NCBI GenBank assembly: GCA_034429745.1
Contig: DAOUFY010000005.1
Span: 1-64,000, forward strand
Source of the DNA: JBAXBF01 sp034429745
GTDB taxonomy: Bacteria; Chloroflexota; Anaerolineae; Anaerolineales; DRKV01
Reading direction: 5' to 3'
Length of the DNA: 64,000 nucleotides
Position numbers and translations under genes: made by a program. Position 1 is the stretch's first letter, and each line of letters opens with the position of its first letter. The notes beneath the pieces are model-generated. The model made no database searches. It was given only the letters and a program-made list of their open reading frames with translations, and was not told where the DNA came from. This document shows, piece after piece, positions 26,471 to 35,806 of the stretch.

Positions 26471-26926
26471 TTACCTGCCAATATCAAGCGAACGCAATGC
26501 CATTTGCTTTGCAAAATTGATCACTGCCAAATTGGCTTCATAAGAACGAGTTGCAGAAAGCATATTGGTCATTTCAACAACCAAATTCACATTAGGGTAA
26601 GTAACATAACCATTCTCATCGGCATCTGGATGAGATGGATCATAAACCTTCATTCCTTCTCCATCATCAGTGGTGATCTCTGCCACTCGCACCCCACGTT
26701 GATCGGTGCTGGAATTTATCGGTTCACCGCGCCTTGCTCGCGCAAATTTCGGCAGAAAGGCATTTTCCTCGTCTGTCATGAAAACAACGTCTTTTCGTTT
26801 ATAGGCTCCACCTTCAGCAGTGCGCGTTGTTTCTGCATTTGCAATATTATTGGAGATCACGTCCATGCGCAGACGCTGGGCATTTAAGCCCGATGTTCCA
26901 ATTCGCATTTGATTCCAAAAACTCAT
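26471..26926 (-). CDS. flgC: Flagellar proximal rod protein FlgC
   Basis: A 151-residue rod protein: GTSGLNAQRLRMDVISNNIAN at the start, the internal YDPSHPDADENGYVTYPNVN segment that is typical of FlgC, and VEMTNMLSATRSYEANLAVIN near the end. It is the first gene of the operon here, because flgB, its usual upstream neighbour, has moved. The ribosome binding site AGAAGGAGAA precedes the ATG. An extended -10 element (TGC TATTAT) about 25-35 bases upstream on the minus strand is a possible promoter. Confidence 0.94.
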   Translation of the reverse strand: MSFWNQMRIGTSGLNAQRLRMDVISNNIANAETTRTAEGGAYKRKDVVFMTDEENAFLPKFARARRGEPINSSTDQRGVRVAEITTDDGEGMKVYDPSHPDADENGYVTYPNVNLVVEMTNMLSATRSYEANLAVINFAKQMALRSLDIGR

Positions 26927-26964
26927 ACGCCAATTCTCCTTCTACGTTCATTTGCATAATAGCA

Positions 26965-26997
26965 CACCTGCCCTCAACATTCTGTAAAGGGCAGGTG
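26965..26997 (-). promoter_or_regulatory. GC-rich hairpin between chemoreceptor gene and flgC
   Basis: CACCTGCCCT and AGGGCAGGTG form a perfect 10-bp stem with a 13-base loop, 40 bases after the chemoreceptor stop. On the minus strand TGCTATTATG follows, not a T-run, so it is a weak terminator at best. The same bases could place a hairpin just ahead of the flgC promoter region. Confidence 0.5.
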
Positions 26998-27036
26998 AAC
27001 GCTAGATAAAAAATTTGTTAAACGAAAGAAAAAGCA

Positions 27037-29856
27037 TTATGTTTTGAATTGACGCACCATATTCTGCAAGGAGGCAGCATTCATCATTAACTGCTCAGCC
27101 GCTTTATTTACTTGCTCCACCTGAAGTTTAAACGTTTCCGTCGAAGATAACACCTCTTCAACCATTGCAGCATTCTCTGCACTAACTTGTGCAACGCTTA
27201 CTGCCGACTCTTTTACTACGGCAGAACTAGCCAGCATCTCCTCAGTAGCGGCTGTGTTTTCTTCTACCACTGCACTAACATCAGATATTTTTTCTCCTAC
27301 TTCATGGCTCAGCTCAACAATCGTATTGGTAATCATCTGATGGTTTTCTGCAATTTGACTTAACGATATAATCAGCTGCTGCAGCTGTTCACTCAATTGT
27401 TGCATCTCATCAGCGGCTTGACTGTTGCGTTGTGATATCTGGCTAGCTTTACTCGTGGAAAGCAGTAAGTTTTCTTGTTCTTTATACACATTTTGGAGTG
27501 CATTCATCACCCCCTTGACCTGCGCTTCAGTTTGAGAAGCATTGTGAGCAATTCTTTCAAATGAACCGCGGGTTTGTTCAGTACTCTCTACTGCCCTGAC
27601 CACATCTTCGTTTGTTGCCTGCATGGTCTTCACAGCCTCTTGGGTATCTTGCTGTACAGCTTGGACAATTTGAGCAATTTCCTTTGTTGCCAAGGCAGAT
27701 TTCTCTGCCAGTTTACGGACTTCTTCTGCAACCACGGTAAAACCACGCCCTTGTTCACCCGCTCGAGCCGCCTCAATAGCTGCATTTAATGCTAATAAAT
27801 TCGTTTGCGAAGCTATATCTTCAATTGTACTGATAATAGATCCGATCTGCACTGAGCGTACACCTAGTTCAGCTATTCGTTTAGAAAGTGCATCCGAAGT
27901 ATATTTCACTCGTTCAATCCCTTGTGCTGTCTGATCTAAATTAGCTGAACCTTCCTGAACTTCCATTGCGGTATTTGCAATTCCAAGTTGAACTTGTTCT
28001 GCCACATCATTCACATAGTGAAGAGTTTCATCCAGCTTCTTGCCGGCATTTAAAGCTTGCTCCAAACCTAATACTTGCTCCTCTGCCCCAAGACGGATAC
28101 CTTCAACAGCTTTTGCGAGCAGTCCAATCGCTTCCAAACTTTTCAAAGCCATATCGCCTTGATTCTTTGCACCAGCATGGATTTCCTTAGCCACTGAATC
28201 AAGACGCTGCATTTCTTCCAGGACCTGAGTAAGCATCAGCGCCTGATTTTGGGCTCCTTGCGCAACACCTTCAATTGCTTTCGTAAGCTGATTGATCGAC
28301 TCAGTAGTTGCGTTCAGATTTTCATTCTGTTGAATGGTTCCTTGGGTAATGCTCTCCATAGAACTAACGACTTGATTGATTCCATTTTTGGAACTTTGAA
28401 CCACCTCTGTCAATTGTTCACCTAATTGAACCAATTCTTGAGCTTGCACACCAAGCGATTTGATGAGGAGTCTAAGGTTGCTGACCTCCCTATTGTAGGT
28501 CGAAATCACTATGCCGGCTTTTCTGCAGCGATTTAATGGTGCAATAAAACTGCTATCATCAACTCCAATTGCTGCTGCATCATAACGCTCTTCAATCAAC
28601 TTTTGGGCAATATGTTCAATTTCTTCCCCAGACTTCATAATTATCCAATCTACTTTGCAATTCTTGGAGCGTAATTTTTCAGCTGCAGCTTTCACGCCTG
28701 CTTGAAACTGCTCATCGAACTTAATCGGTCTGCCAATAATTGCTATCTTCAGCGGCTTTGAGGGAAGCACATCCACCGGTATTGCTCTACGTTTTGCCAT
28801 CTCTTCCGTTTCCAATAACCCTTTTTGTGGGTGCCAATAGCGTGTGTAATTCTCCTGCGTTACTACGTCAATTGTCGTATAAATAAACTGCGAAGGTGGT
28901 TTCCAACCGCTGACTAAATGATTATATAAATAGATTACTGAATCATGGCCTTGAGCGTAGGGATCCTGAGACAATACCGCACTGATAACACCTTGGCTGA
29001 CATATTGCATGGTTTCATCCATTAAGTCATAACCGATAATCTTCACTTCTCTTGCCTTTTTCATTTCTGACACTACTCGCCCAACCACAGGCGTGCCCGT
29101 AGAATCAGTAATATAAAAAGCGGCTAAATCAGGAACTTTATTCAGCCACTCTCTTACCAACAACTCCGCTTGTTTAGTATCAAAAAAATGCTCTGCTCTT
29201 CCAACAATGGATATTTGAGGATATTTATCTCTTAAAACCTGTTCAAACCCTTTTTCTCTTAATTCTAAGGCGCGTTGATTAAAAAATGCAGTCAAGATGA
29301 CTACTTTTCCTCTGCCGCCCAATATTTTCCCCATCGTTTCACCGCAAACCATACCTTCTTGAAAAGATTCAGAACCAATATAAAATAAACGTTCTAGGGG
29401 TTCTACGGTCAAGACATTTAACTCTTTAGCAGCTTCATTTACTTTTTCACCTAATTGTTGGATCGTTGCTGCTAATGTTTTTAAGCGGGAAAGCGGCTTT
29501 AGATCAACAGAAGTTGTTCCAACTTCAATTGTTGAGGTAAAATCCCCCATCGTTAAGTGAACGAGTGCCTGGATAACGTGTGAAATACCCTGATCTGCAA
29601 TGCTTCTAGCTATATTATTTAAAAGATTCTCGGAAATATGGATTTTTCGCTCATTGAGAAAAATAAACCAGATGCATAAAAGCATGCTGCCCATAGCGCC
29701 TAGAAACATCCACGACACACCATTTTTTAAAGAAAACCAGCTTAATAAAGGCTCATTTTGTGCGAGACGGACGGTACCTACGAGAAAAAACAGTAATGCA
29801 ATGAAAAAAACAATAAGCGAAAAAGAAAACGGCAAATTTTTCGAATTTGTTTTCAT
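27037..29856 (-). CDS. Methyl-accepting chemotaxis protein with cytoplasmic sugar-binding-like domain
   Basis: A 939-residue receptor. Two membrane segments are near the N-terminus (about 11-29 and 47-67) with only a short outside loop. Residues about 155-345 match the second half of a ribose-type binding protein (GRGKVVILTAFFNQRALELREKGF, then IIGYDLMDETMQYVSQGVISAVL). About 367-470 look like the first half (KIAIIGRPIKFDEQFQAGVKAAAEKL). The signalling hairpin covers about 480-939, with the tip near 690-720 (ASQTNLLALNAAIEAARAGE). No HAMP domain is evident. The topology puts the binding region in the cytoplasm. Directly upstream of the flagellar operon, on the same strand, with its own GGGAGG ribosome binding site. 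Confidence 0.88.
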   Translation of the reverse strand: MKTNSKNLPFSFSLIVFFIALLFFLVGTVRLAQNEPLLSWFSLKNGVSWMFLGAMGSMLLCIWFIFLNERKIHISENLLNNIARSIADQGISHVIQALVHLTMGDFTSTIEVGTTSVDLKPLSRLKTLAATIQQLGEKVNEAAKELNVLTVEPLERLFYIGSESFQEGMVCGETMGKILGGRGKVVILTAFFNQRALELREKGFEQVLRDKYPQISIVGRAEHFFDTKQAELLVREWLNKVPDLAAFYITDSTGTPVVGRVVSEMKKAREVKIIGYDLMDETMQYVSQGVISAVLSQDPYAQGHDSVIYLYNHLVSGWKPPSQFIYTTIDVVTQENYTRYWHPQKGLLETEEMAKRRAIPVDVLPSKPLKIAIIGRPIKFDEQFQAGVKAAAEKLRSKNCKVDWIIMKSGEEIEHIAQKLIEERYDAAAIGVDDSSFIAPLNRCRKAGIVISTYNREVSNLRLLIKSLGVQAQELVQLGEQLTEVVQSSKNGINQVVSSMESITQGTIQQNENLNATTESINQLTKAIEGVAQGAQNQALMLTQVLEEMQRLDSVAKEIHAGAKNQGDMALKSLEAIGLLAKAVEGIRLGAEEQVLGLEQALNAGKKLDETLHYVNDVAEQVQLGIANTAMEVQEGSANLDQTAQGIERVKYTSDALSKRIAELGVRSVQIGSIISTIEDIASQTNLLALNAAIEAARAGEQGRGFTVVAEEVRKLAEKSALATKEIAQIVQAVQQDTQEAVKTMQATNEDVVRAVESTEQTRGSFERIAHNASQTEAQVKGVMNALQNVYKEQENLLLSTSKASQISQRNSQAADEMQQLSEQLQQLIISLSQIAENHQMITNTIVELSHEVGEKISDVSAVVEENTAATEEMLASSAVVKESAVSVAQVSAENAAMVEEVLSSTETFKLQVEQVNKAAEQLMMNAASLQNMVRQFKT

Positions 29857-30110
29857 TAGGGGTCAACCTCCCAAACCTTTTAGGAGCTTTTGATATATTT
29901 TAGCATTACTGCAAATCCCCCCAAAGCATTTTTGCATATATATTCAACATTTATATTTATATTCTATTAACACCCAAACAGGAGGCTACATTAGCGCTTG
30001 AAAACACCCCAACTCCAATACCGACTAAAACCGCAGCCTTTTATCAAGCTACTATATTTCTTTTTCTTCGATTTTACCTAACTTCTTTTTATACGTGGAA
30101 ACAACTAAAC

Positions 30111-31289
30111 CTACCCCATTCGATTAATCACATCTCTCAACGCTGTACTTACAGCAGCAACTTGCTCTTCAGTCATCACGCTTGAAAACGGCAGTGCCAA
30201 GCTGCGCCGCCCAAGATCTTCAGTTACCGGATAATCACCTATCTGGTAACCAAATTTTTCTACCATATAAGGTTGAAGATGGATGGGCAAAAAGTATGGT
30301 CGGGCTGGAATATCCCTTTCCGCTAAGTGTTTAGCAACTAGGTCGCGGTCAAGTTTGGAATCAAGCCGAATTACAAAAACAAACCAACTCATACGAGTGG
30401 TGGTTTCTGTAACTTTCGGCAGTTCTATACCATCAATGCGCCCTAAATAATGTTTATACCAAGCCGCGACTCGTTCGCGTTTTGCTATCAGCTCTTCCAA
30501 GCGCTGCATTTGCACCACTCCCAGCGCTGCCGAAAGTTCATCCATTCGATAATTGTATCCTAAATATGTATGCTGCAGCCACGTATCACCTACAGCTCGC
30601 CCTTGATTGCGCAGTGCTCGTGCCAGAGCTGCTTTTTCATCATCATCAGTAACAATCATTCCCCCCTCAGCGGTTGTTATCTGTTTGTTTGGATAGAAAG
30701 CAAACACTCCAATATCGCCTAAAGTACCTGCATTGCGCCCTTTATAGCTTGCGCCTAATGCTTCGCAGGCATCTTCAATAAAAGCAATTCCATATTGATG
30801 ACATATTGCTCTCAATGGATCAGCGTCCAATGGCTGCCCAAACACATCTACCCCCAATACCGCCTTCAGCTTACCGCTAAATGAAGAACCGCGGCGTGGC
30901 AGCCATCGTTCAGCAGCTTTACCCCCGCGCGTTAAATCTTTTACAGCAGCAGAAACTTGCTCTGCATCAATATTGCCGCTGATCGGATCAACATCTACAA
31001 AGATTGGTACTGACCGCTCATAAAGAAGAACATTTGTTGAAGAGACAAAAGAAAATGGGGTGGTAATTACCCAATCCCCATCCTTTATATCAAAAAGTCG
31101 AACACAGAGATGCAAACCAGCCGTACCAGAACTCACAGCTACAGCATGCTTGCAGCCAATGCGTTTGCAGAAAATCTGCTCAAATTCAATTATCCTCTGC
31201 CCCATACTCAGCAGAGGCGTTTCCATCACCGCAGCAACTGCTTCGCGTTCAGCTTGGGTGATGTCGGGCGATGACATTGGAATTTTCAT
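30111..31289 (-). CDS. DegT/DnrJ/EryC1/StrS family sugar aminotransferase
   Basis: A 392-residue PLP enzyme. The N-terminal MSSPDITQAEREAVAAVM, CKHAVAVSSGTAGLHL, FIEDACEALGASYKG and YPNKQITTAEGGMIV (PLP-binding Lys about residue 197) define the family. It transfers an amino group to a nucleotide-linked keto sugar during surface glycan synthesis. A 16-residue Arg/Lys/Gly-rich insertion (about 130-150) is somewhat unusual. It starts six bases after the YugP-type protease gene. The sugar substrate is unknown. No 4,6-dehydratase is nearby. Confidence 0.92.
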   Translation of the reverse strand: MKIPMSSPDITQAEREAVAAVMETPLLSMGQRIIEFEQIFCKRIGCKHAVAVSSGTAGLHLCVRLFDIKDGDWVITTPFSFVSSTNVLLYERSVPIFVDVDPISGNIDAEQVSAAVKDLTRGGKAAERWLPRRGSSFSGKLKAVLGVDVFGQPLDADPLRAICHQYGIAFIEDACEALGASYKGRNAGTLGDIGVFAFYPNKQITTAEGGMIVTDDDEKAALARALRNQGRAVGDTWLQHTYLGYNYRMDELSAALGVVQMQRLEELIAKRERVAAWYKHYLGRIDGIELPKVTETTTRMSWFVFVIRLDSKLDRDLVAKHLAERDIPARPYFLPIHLQPYMVEKFGYQIGDYPVTEDLGRRSLALPFSSVMTEEQVAAVSTALRDVINRMG

Positions 31290-31295
31290 GAGAAA

Positions 31296-31997
31296 TCAAT
31301 CGCGGCGTCTTGACCCACTGAGGAGAAATACATAGTAAAGAAGTGTAGATATCGCTTGTATGGCCGCCGCAACATAAGTCAAGGCTGCAGCATCCAATAC
31401 GCTCGCTACTCCGCTGCGGTCATTATGCGAAATAATTCCTAAATTAACCAAGGCTTCTTTTGCACGCCGTGTTGCATCCCACTCCACCGGCAAAGTTACA
31501 ATTGCAAACAAGGCTGTCAGAGCAAACAAACCCACTCCCAACCAAGCTAATGAATAACCCAAGCTCCCACTCATAAAGAAGCCAATCATGAAAATAATAG
31601 GCCCTAACCAACTGCCAATCTGTACTGTCGGCACCATAGCTGAACGCACATATAACGGCAAGTAACCATGCTGATCCTGAAGAGCATGTCCGGCTTCATG
31701 CGCCGCCACTCCCACTGAGGCAATACTATTGCTTTGATACACTTCAGGGCTTAATCTCAATACTTTTTTTGTTGGATCGTAATGATCGCTTAAAAACCCG
31801 CGGGTAGCTTCTACAGCAACGTTATATAGTCCATTCGAATCCAATATTCGACGCGCAGCCTCAGCTCCACTCATCCCTGATGCTGCCCGAACTTGTGAAT
31901 ATTTCTTAAAAGCATATTGCACTTTAGCTTGAGCCCACAGCCCAAGCAGAAGAGCAGGCAAAGCAAATATCAGATAGTAAGGGTCAAAATAAAACAT
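31296..31997 (-). CDS. YugP-type membrane zinc metallopeptidase
   Basis: A 233-residue integral membrane protein of the neutral zinc metallopeptidase family (YugP, PF04298). A first membrane segment is at about 5-25. The zinc motif is AAHEAGHAL (HEAGH at about 96-100), preceded by LSPEVYQSNSIASVGV. Three or four further membrane helices follow. The ribosome binding site GGGAGGG is strong. The protein probably acts in membrane protein turnover, but physiological substrates of the family are unknown. It is the first gene of a short unit with the aminotransferase. Confidence 0.92.
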   Translation of the reverse strand: MFYFDPYYLIFALPALLLGLWAQAKVQYAFKKYSQVRAASGMSGAEAARRILDSNGLYNVAVEATRGFLSDHYDPTKKVLRLSPEVYQSNSIASVGVAAHEAGHALQDQHGYLPLYVRSAMVPTVQIGSWLGPIIFMIGFFMSGSLGYSLAWLGVGLFALTALFAIVTLPVEWDATRRAKEALVNLGIISHNDRSGVASVLDAAALTYVAAAIQAISTLLYYVFLLSGSRRRD

Positions 31998-32084
31998 AGC
32001 TCATCCCTCCCACTTGACATGTTCAAATATCTTTCTCTAATTATCCTATCTATAAGAAAAAAGTCAAGATGATATAAGCCAATT

Positions 32085-35000
32085 TTATGAAGTTCTAACA
32101 TTCCTCTCATCCAAATAAATGCTTTGAAAAGCTAGCATACGCTGATATTCACCTGCTTTTGCCAATAATTGCCTATGATTCCCACGTTCAACAATTCTGC
32201 CTTTTCTTAGCACAATAATCTCATCCATATTTTCTAAACCCACCAAGCGATGCGTTATCCATAACACTGCTTTGTGATTTATCAAGGATTGGATGGATGT
32301 CAGCACAGCTTTCTCAGTCAATGTATCCAGATGTGCTGTAGGTTCATCAAGCACAAGCAGAGAAGCAGGCTTCAACAAAGCCATAGCCAACCCAATCCGC
32401 TGTCGTTCTCCAGCACTTAAAAAGCTGCCCCGTTCTCCAATAATTGTCTCATATCCGCTGGGAAGGGTAAGTATTCTCTCATGAATTCCTACTGCCTTGC
32501 AAACTCGAACAACCTCTTCTTTCTCAACTTGTGGATTAGCAAGCCGAAAATGATCTAGGATGGGCATATTGAACAAGGTAAAGCGTTGGTGCAGCACAGA
32601 CAGCTGATTGCGCAAATCCTCTTGGCTGTAACACTCTAAGGGAATCCCATTCCACAACAGCTCTCCCTCCTGAACATCCCAAAAACGCAATAAAAGGTTT
32701 ACTAATGACGACTTACCTGCTCCGCTGTGTCCAACAACCGCTAATTTTTTTCCTCTTGTTAAGAAAAACGAAATATCCTCTAACACATCGGGTTCTTTTT
32801 CATCGTAACGAAATGACACATGCCGAAAAACCACTTCCTGCAAAGGTGAAATATTAACTGCCTGAATAGGGTCAACAATTTTCGGAGTCATCTTAGCAAT
32901 CTCAATAAGCCGCTCAGCTGATTCTCGATTAGCTTCTAAGAATTGAGCTGCCTGTGGTAAGGGGGTTATTGCTTCAAAGGAGGAGAGCAATGCCATAATG
33001 AGGACTGCCAGCAGTACCCCAGGAATCATTTGCTGATTTACCATGGGAATCAACACACACAATGCAGCCCATATTGCAAGGTTAGCCCACAAATTGGTTA
33101 AACCTGCTTGAAAAGCATTGATCAACGCCATTTTTGTTTGTGCTTCAGACCAGCTTTGCTGTATGGCTTTTAACTTAGCTAGCCATTGTCTTTCAGCTTG
33201 AAAAATTAACAACTCAGCACATCCTTGAAGAAATTCCACAGTGGTACTCGTTAACTCTCTGCGCAGGCTGAGAATAGACCTTCCAATCGAACGACTAAGT
33301 CTATACACTCCCAAAGGAGTAATGATAGCAGCACAAATGATTGCCAACCACAGTATAATAATTAAGGGCTTTGCATAAACCATAAAAAACACGGAAAGTG
33401 CAGCAACCACCAATAAAGCAACCAAAGGTGGAAAAGATACCCTGAGATAAAACTGATCCAAAGAACTTATATCAGCATTTATCGTCTCATAAATATCTGC
33501 GCTTCTCTTCATTTGCAGCTGAGCCGGAACGAGAGGCTCTAATACAGAATAAAACCATGCTCTTAATCGGGTGAGCAATTTCAAGGTTGCCTGATGTGAA
33601 ATCAACCGCTCAATATAACGAAACACGCCCCGCGAAATGCCAAAAAACCTGACCCCTACAATAGCCACATTAAGATCTGCTATTGAAGGGTGCAAAGCAG
33701 CTGCAGAAATAATAAATGCTGCTGCACTCATTAAGCTAATTCCACTCAGCACAGTGAGACTTCCTACAAGGATGGACCAAGAAATAGGCAGGATAAGCTC
33801 GGCATGCAAAGCGATCAACTGATTCAACTGCCGAATTTTCAAGTTACTTATCTGCTGTATCATTGGCAAGCTCATTACCCAGTGCTGTATTGCATTGATT
33901 ACGCTGTTCTTCTGCACCCACAAACCAGTAGATGTGTCGCTTTTCTCTTCAAAATTTAAGGAAAGCGGAATATTTAATTGGGTTGAATCCGCATGATATT
34001 GTTCAGTATCGAGACCTAAAGAATCTAAAGTTGGTTCTTCCATCAACACTTCTGCATGGCTAGAGGCATTCACAAGCTCGCGATAGACGCCTTCTTCTTC
34101 CAATAACTTTTCATGCGTTCCTCGTTGAACGACACTACCATTTGATAGAACTATGATTTGATCGGCTTTTACAACCGTAGCCAGCCGATGCGCAAGCACC
34201 AATACACTTCTCTCCTTTGCTAACCGCGATAAAGCCTCCTGAATATACTGTTCCGACTCCACGTCTAAGGCTGAAGTCGGTTCATCAACAACTAAGAGAA
34301 AGCTGTCCTTTTTTAAAAAAGCCCTCGCTAACGCCAAGCGCTGCGCCTCGCCTACACTTAATCGTACCCCTCTTTCTCCAACAATTGTTTCATATCCTTG
34401 TGGCATACTCTGGATAAATTCATGAGCATGTGCCAATTCGGCTGCATTTATTATTTCCTGCAAGCTAGCCTGAGGAACAGCAAGGCGGATATTCTCTATG
34501 ATTGTTCCATCAAACAAATAAGGAGATTGGGCAACCCAGCTTACTTTACTTCGCCACCATTCCATATCTAGCTTACTCAATGGTATATCGTTATAGGTAA
34601 CTTCCCCGCTGGAAGGCTGGAGAAACCCCAACAATATAGCTGTAAGGGTGCTTTTGCCTGCCCCGCTTGGTCCAACTAATGCAGTTAATTGCCTTGGCTT
34701 CATTTCAAACGAGATATCTTTAAGCGTAGCTCGAGTGTTTTGATGAAAAGAAAAATTCACCTGCCGAAAACAGATTTTTTCCAAGGGTTCATACGGCACT
34801 GCATCCCCTTGATACATTGGCGACGGTTTCGATAAAACATCAAAAATTCGGTTAGCTGCACTTACACCATTGGTAGCGCTGTGGAATTTTGAACCCAATT
34901 GTCGCAAAGGCAAATATAATTCCGGCGCCAAGAATAGCACAAACAATGCATCTTCAAATTCCATAAATCCATACAGTAATCTTAACCCCACACCTACAGC

Positions 35001-35798
35001 AACTACTGCTGTACTGATTGTGGAAAGCAGTTCTAAACTCAACGCCGAAAGGAAGGCTACCCTCAGCACTTTCATTGTTGCTTGTTCATGCTCTTCCCCG
35101 ACCGCAGTAATAAAATGTACCTGTTGCCGGCTGCGATTGAACACCTTTAGCATGTTTAGAGCTTGCAATAATTCCAGATAAACTGCGCTCATGCGGCTTA
35201 AGGCGTTCCATTGCTTTTCAGTTAAATTACTCACAGCTTTACCAATCAGCACCATAAAAAGGGGTATCAACGGCGCTGTAACAGCAAAAATCAGCGCAGA
35301 AAGCCAATCATAACCGAGCACAATAAAAATAATGATTAAGGGATAAACAGCAGCACTCCACAGTTGAGGCAGCCATTCTCGCAAATAAGGGTCTATAGCT
35401 TCAATTCCCTCAACAACCGTGTTGACCATCTCACCTACTCGCCCTTGAGCCACATTATAAGGACCTAGCACCAGCAAAGCAGATAAGACTTTTTCGCGCA
35501 ATTGGGTCTTGCTCTGCCTTGTATAGACTTCAGCAAAATAATCCTTGGCTAAGGAAAGCAGAAAGCGAAACATTATGCACTCAAGCAACCAAATCAACTC
35601 TTGGCTCACTTGAGTTAGAGATTGATGATTAAGAAAAACTCCCTGAATAATTCGGCTCAGTAAAAATGCCTGGACTACAACAGTTACTCCCCCAAAAGAT
35701 ACCAACAGCAGGCATAATAAAAAAGCGAACCTAACAAGAGTTGGCTGCCAAACCAAATTAAATAATCGTTTGTCCAACACAGTTAGTTCCTTAAGCAA
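32085..35798 (-). CDS. cydDC: Fused CydDC-type ABC exporter
   Basis: A single 1237-residue chain with two complete ABC exporter halves. The first half (about 1-590) looks like CydD: six membrane helices, ELYLPLRQLGSKFHSATNGVSAANRI, Walker A GPSGAGKST near 370 and LSVGEAQRLALARA. The second (about 640-1237) looks like CydC: six helices, Walker A GHSGAGKSS near 1020 and LSAGERQRIGLAMA. CydDC exports cysteine/glutathione or haem-related compounds needed for cytochrome bd assembly. The halves are usually separate genes, though fusions are known. No cydAB is in the window. It starts nine bases after the acyltransferase-like gene. Confidence 0.9.
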   Translation of the reverse strand: MLKELTVLDKRLFNLVWQPTLVRFAFLLCLLLVSFGGVTVVVQAFLLSRIIQGVFLNHQSLTQVSQELIWLLECIMFRFLLSLAKDYFAEVYTRQSKTQLREKVLSALLVLGPYNVAQGRVGEMVNTVVEGIEAIDPYLREWLPQLWSAAVYPLIIIFIVLGYDWLSALIFAVTAPLIPLFMVLIGKAVSNLTEKQWNALSRMSAVYLELLQALNMLKVFNRSRQQVHFITAVGEEHEQATMKVLRVAFLSALSLELLSTISTAVVAVGVGLRLLYGFMEFEDALFVLFLAPELYLPLRQLGSKFHSATNGVSAANRIFDVLSKPSPMYQGDAVPYEPLEKICFRQVNFSFHQNTRATLKDISFEMKPRQLTALVGPSGAGKSTLTAILLGFLQPSSGEVTYNDIPLSKLDMEWWRSKVSWVAQSPYLFDGTIIENIRLAVPQASLQEIINAAELAHAHEFIQSMPQGYETIVGERGVRLSVGEAQRLALARAFLKKDSFLLVVDEPTSALDVESEQYIQEALSRLAKERSVLVLAHRLATVVKADQIIVLSNGSVVQRGTHEKLLEEEGVYRELVNASSHAEVLMEEPTLDSLGLDTEQYHADSTQLNIPLSLNFEEKSDTSTGLWVQKNSVINAIQHWVMSLPMIQQISNLKIRQLNQLIALHAELILPISWSILVGSLTVLSGISLMSAAAFIISAAALHPSIADLNVAIVGVRFFGISRGVFRYIERLISHQATLKLLTRLRAWFYSVLEPLVPAQLQMKRSADIYETINADISSLDQFYLRVSFPPLVALLVVAALSVFFMVYAKPLIIILWLAIICAAIITPLGVYRLSRSIGRSILSLRRELTSTTVEFLQGCAELLIFQAERQWLAKLKAIQQSWSEAQTKMALINAFQAGLTNLWANLAIWAALCVLIPMVNQQMIPGVLLAVLIMALLSSFEAITPLPQAAQFLEANRESAERLIEIAKMTPKIVDPIQAVNISPLQEVVFRHVSFRYDEKEPDVLEDISFFLTRGKKLAVVGHSGAGKSSLVNLLLRFWDVQEGELLWNGIPLECYSQEDLRNQLSVLHQRFTLFNMPILDHFRLANPQVEKEEVVRVCKAVGIHERILTLPSGYETIIGERGSFLSAGERQRIGLAMALLKPASLLVLDEPTAHLDTLTEKAVLTSIQSLINHKAVLWITHRLVGLENMDEIIVLRKGRIVERGNHRQLLAKAGEYQRMLAFQSIYLDERNVRTS

Positions 35799-35806
35799 CC
35801 AACCAA

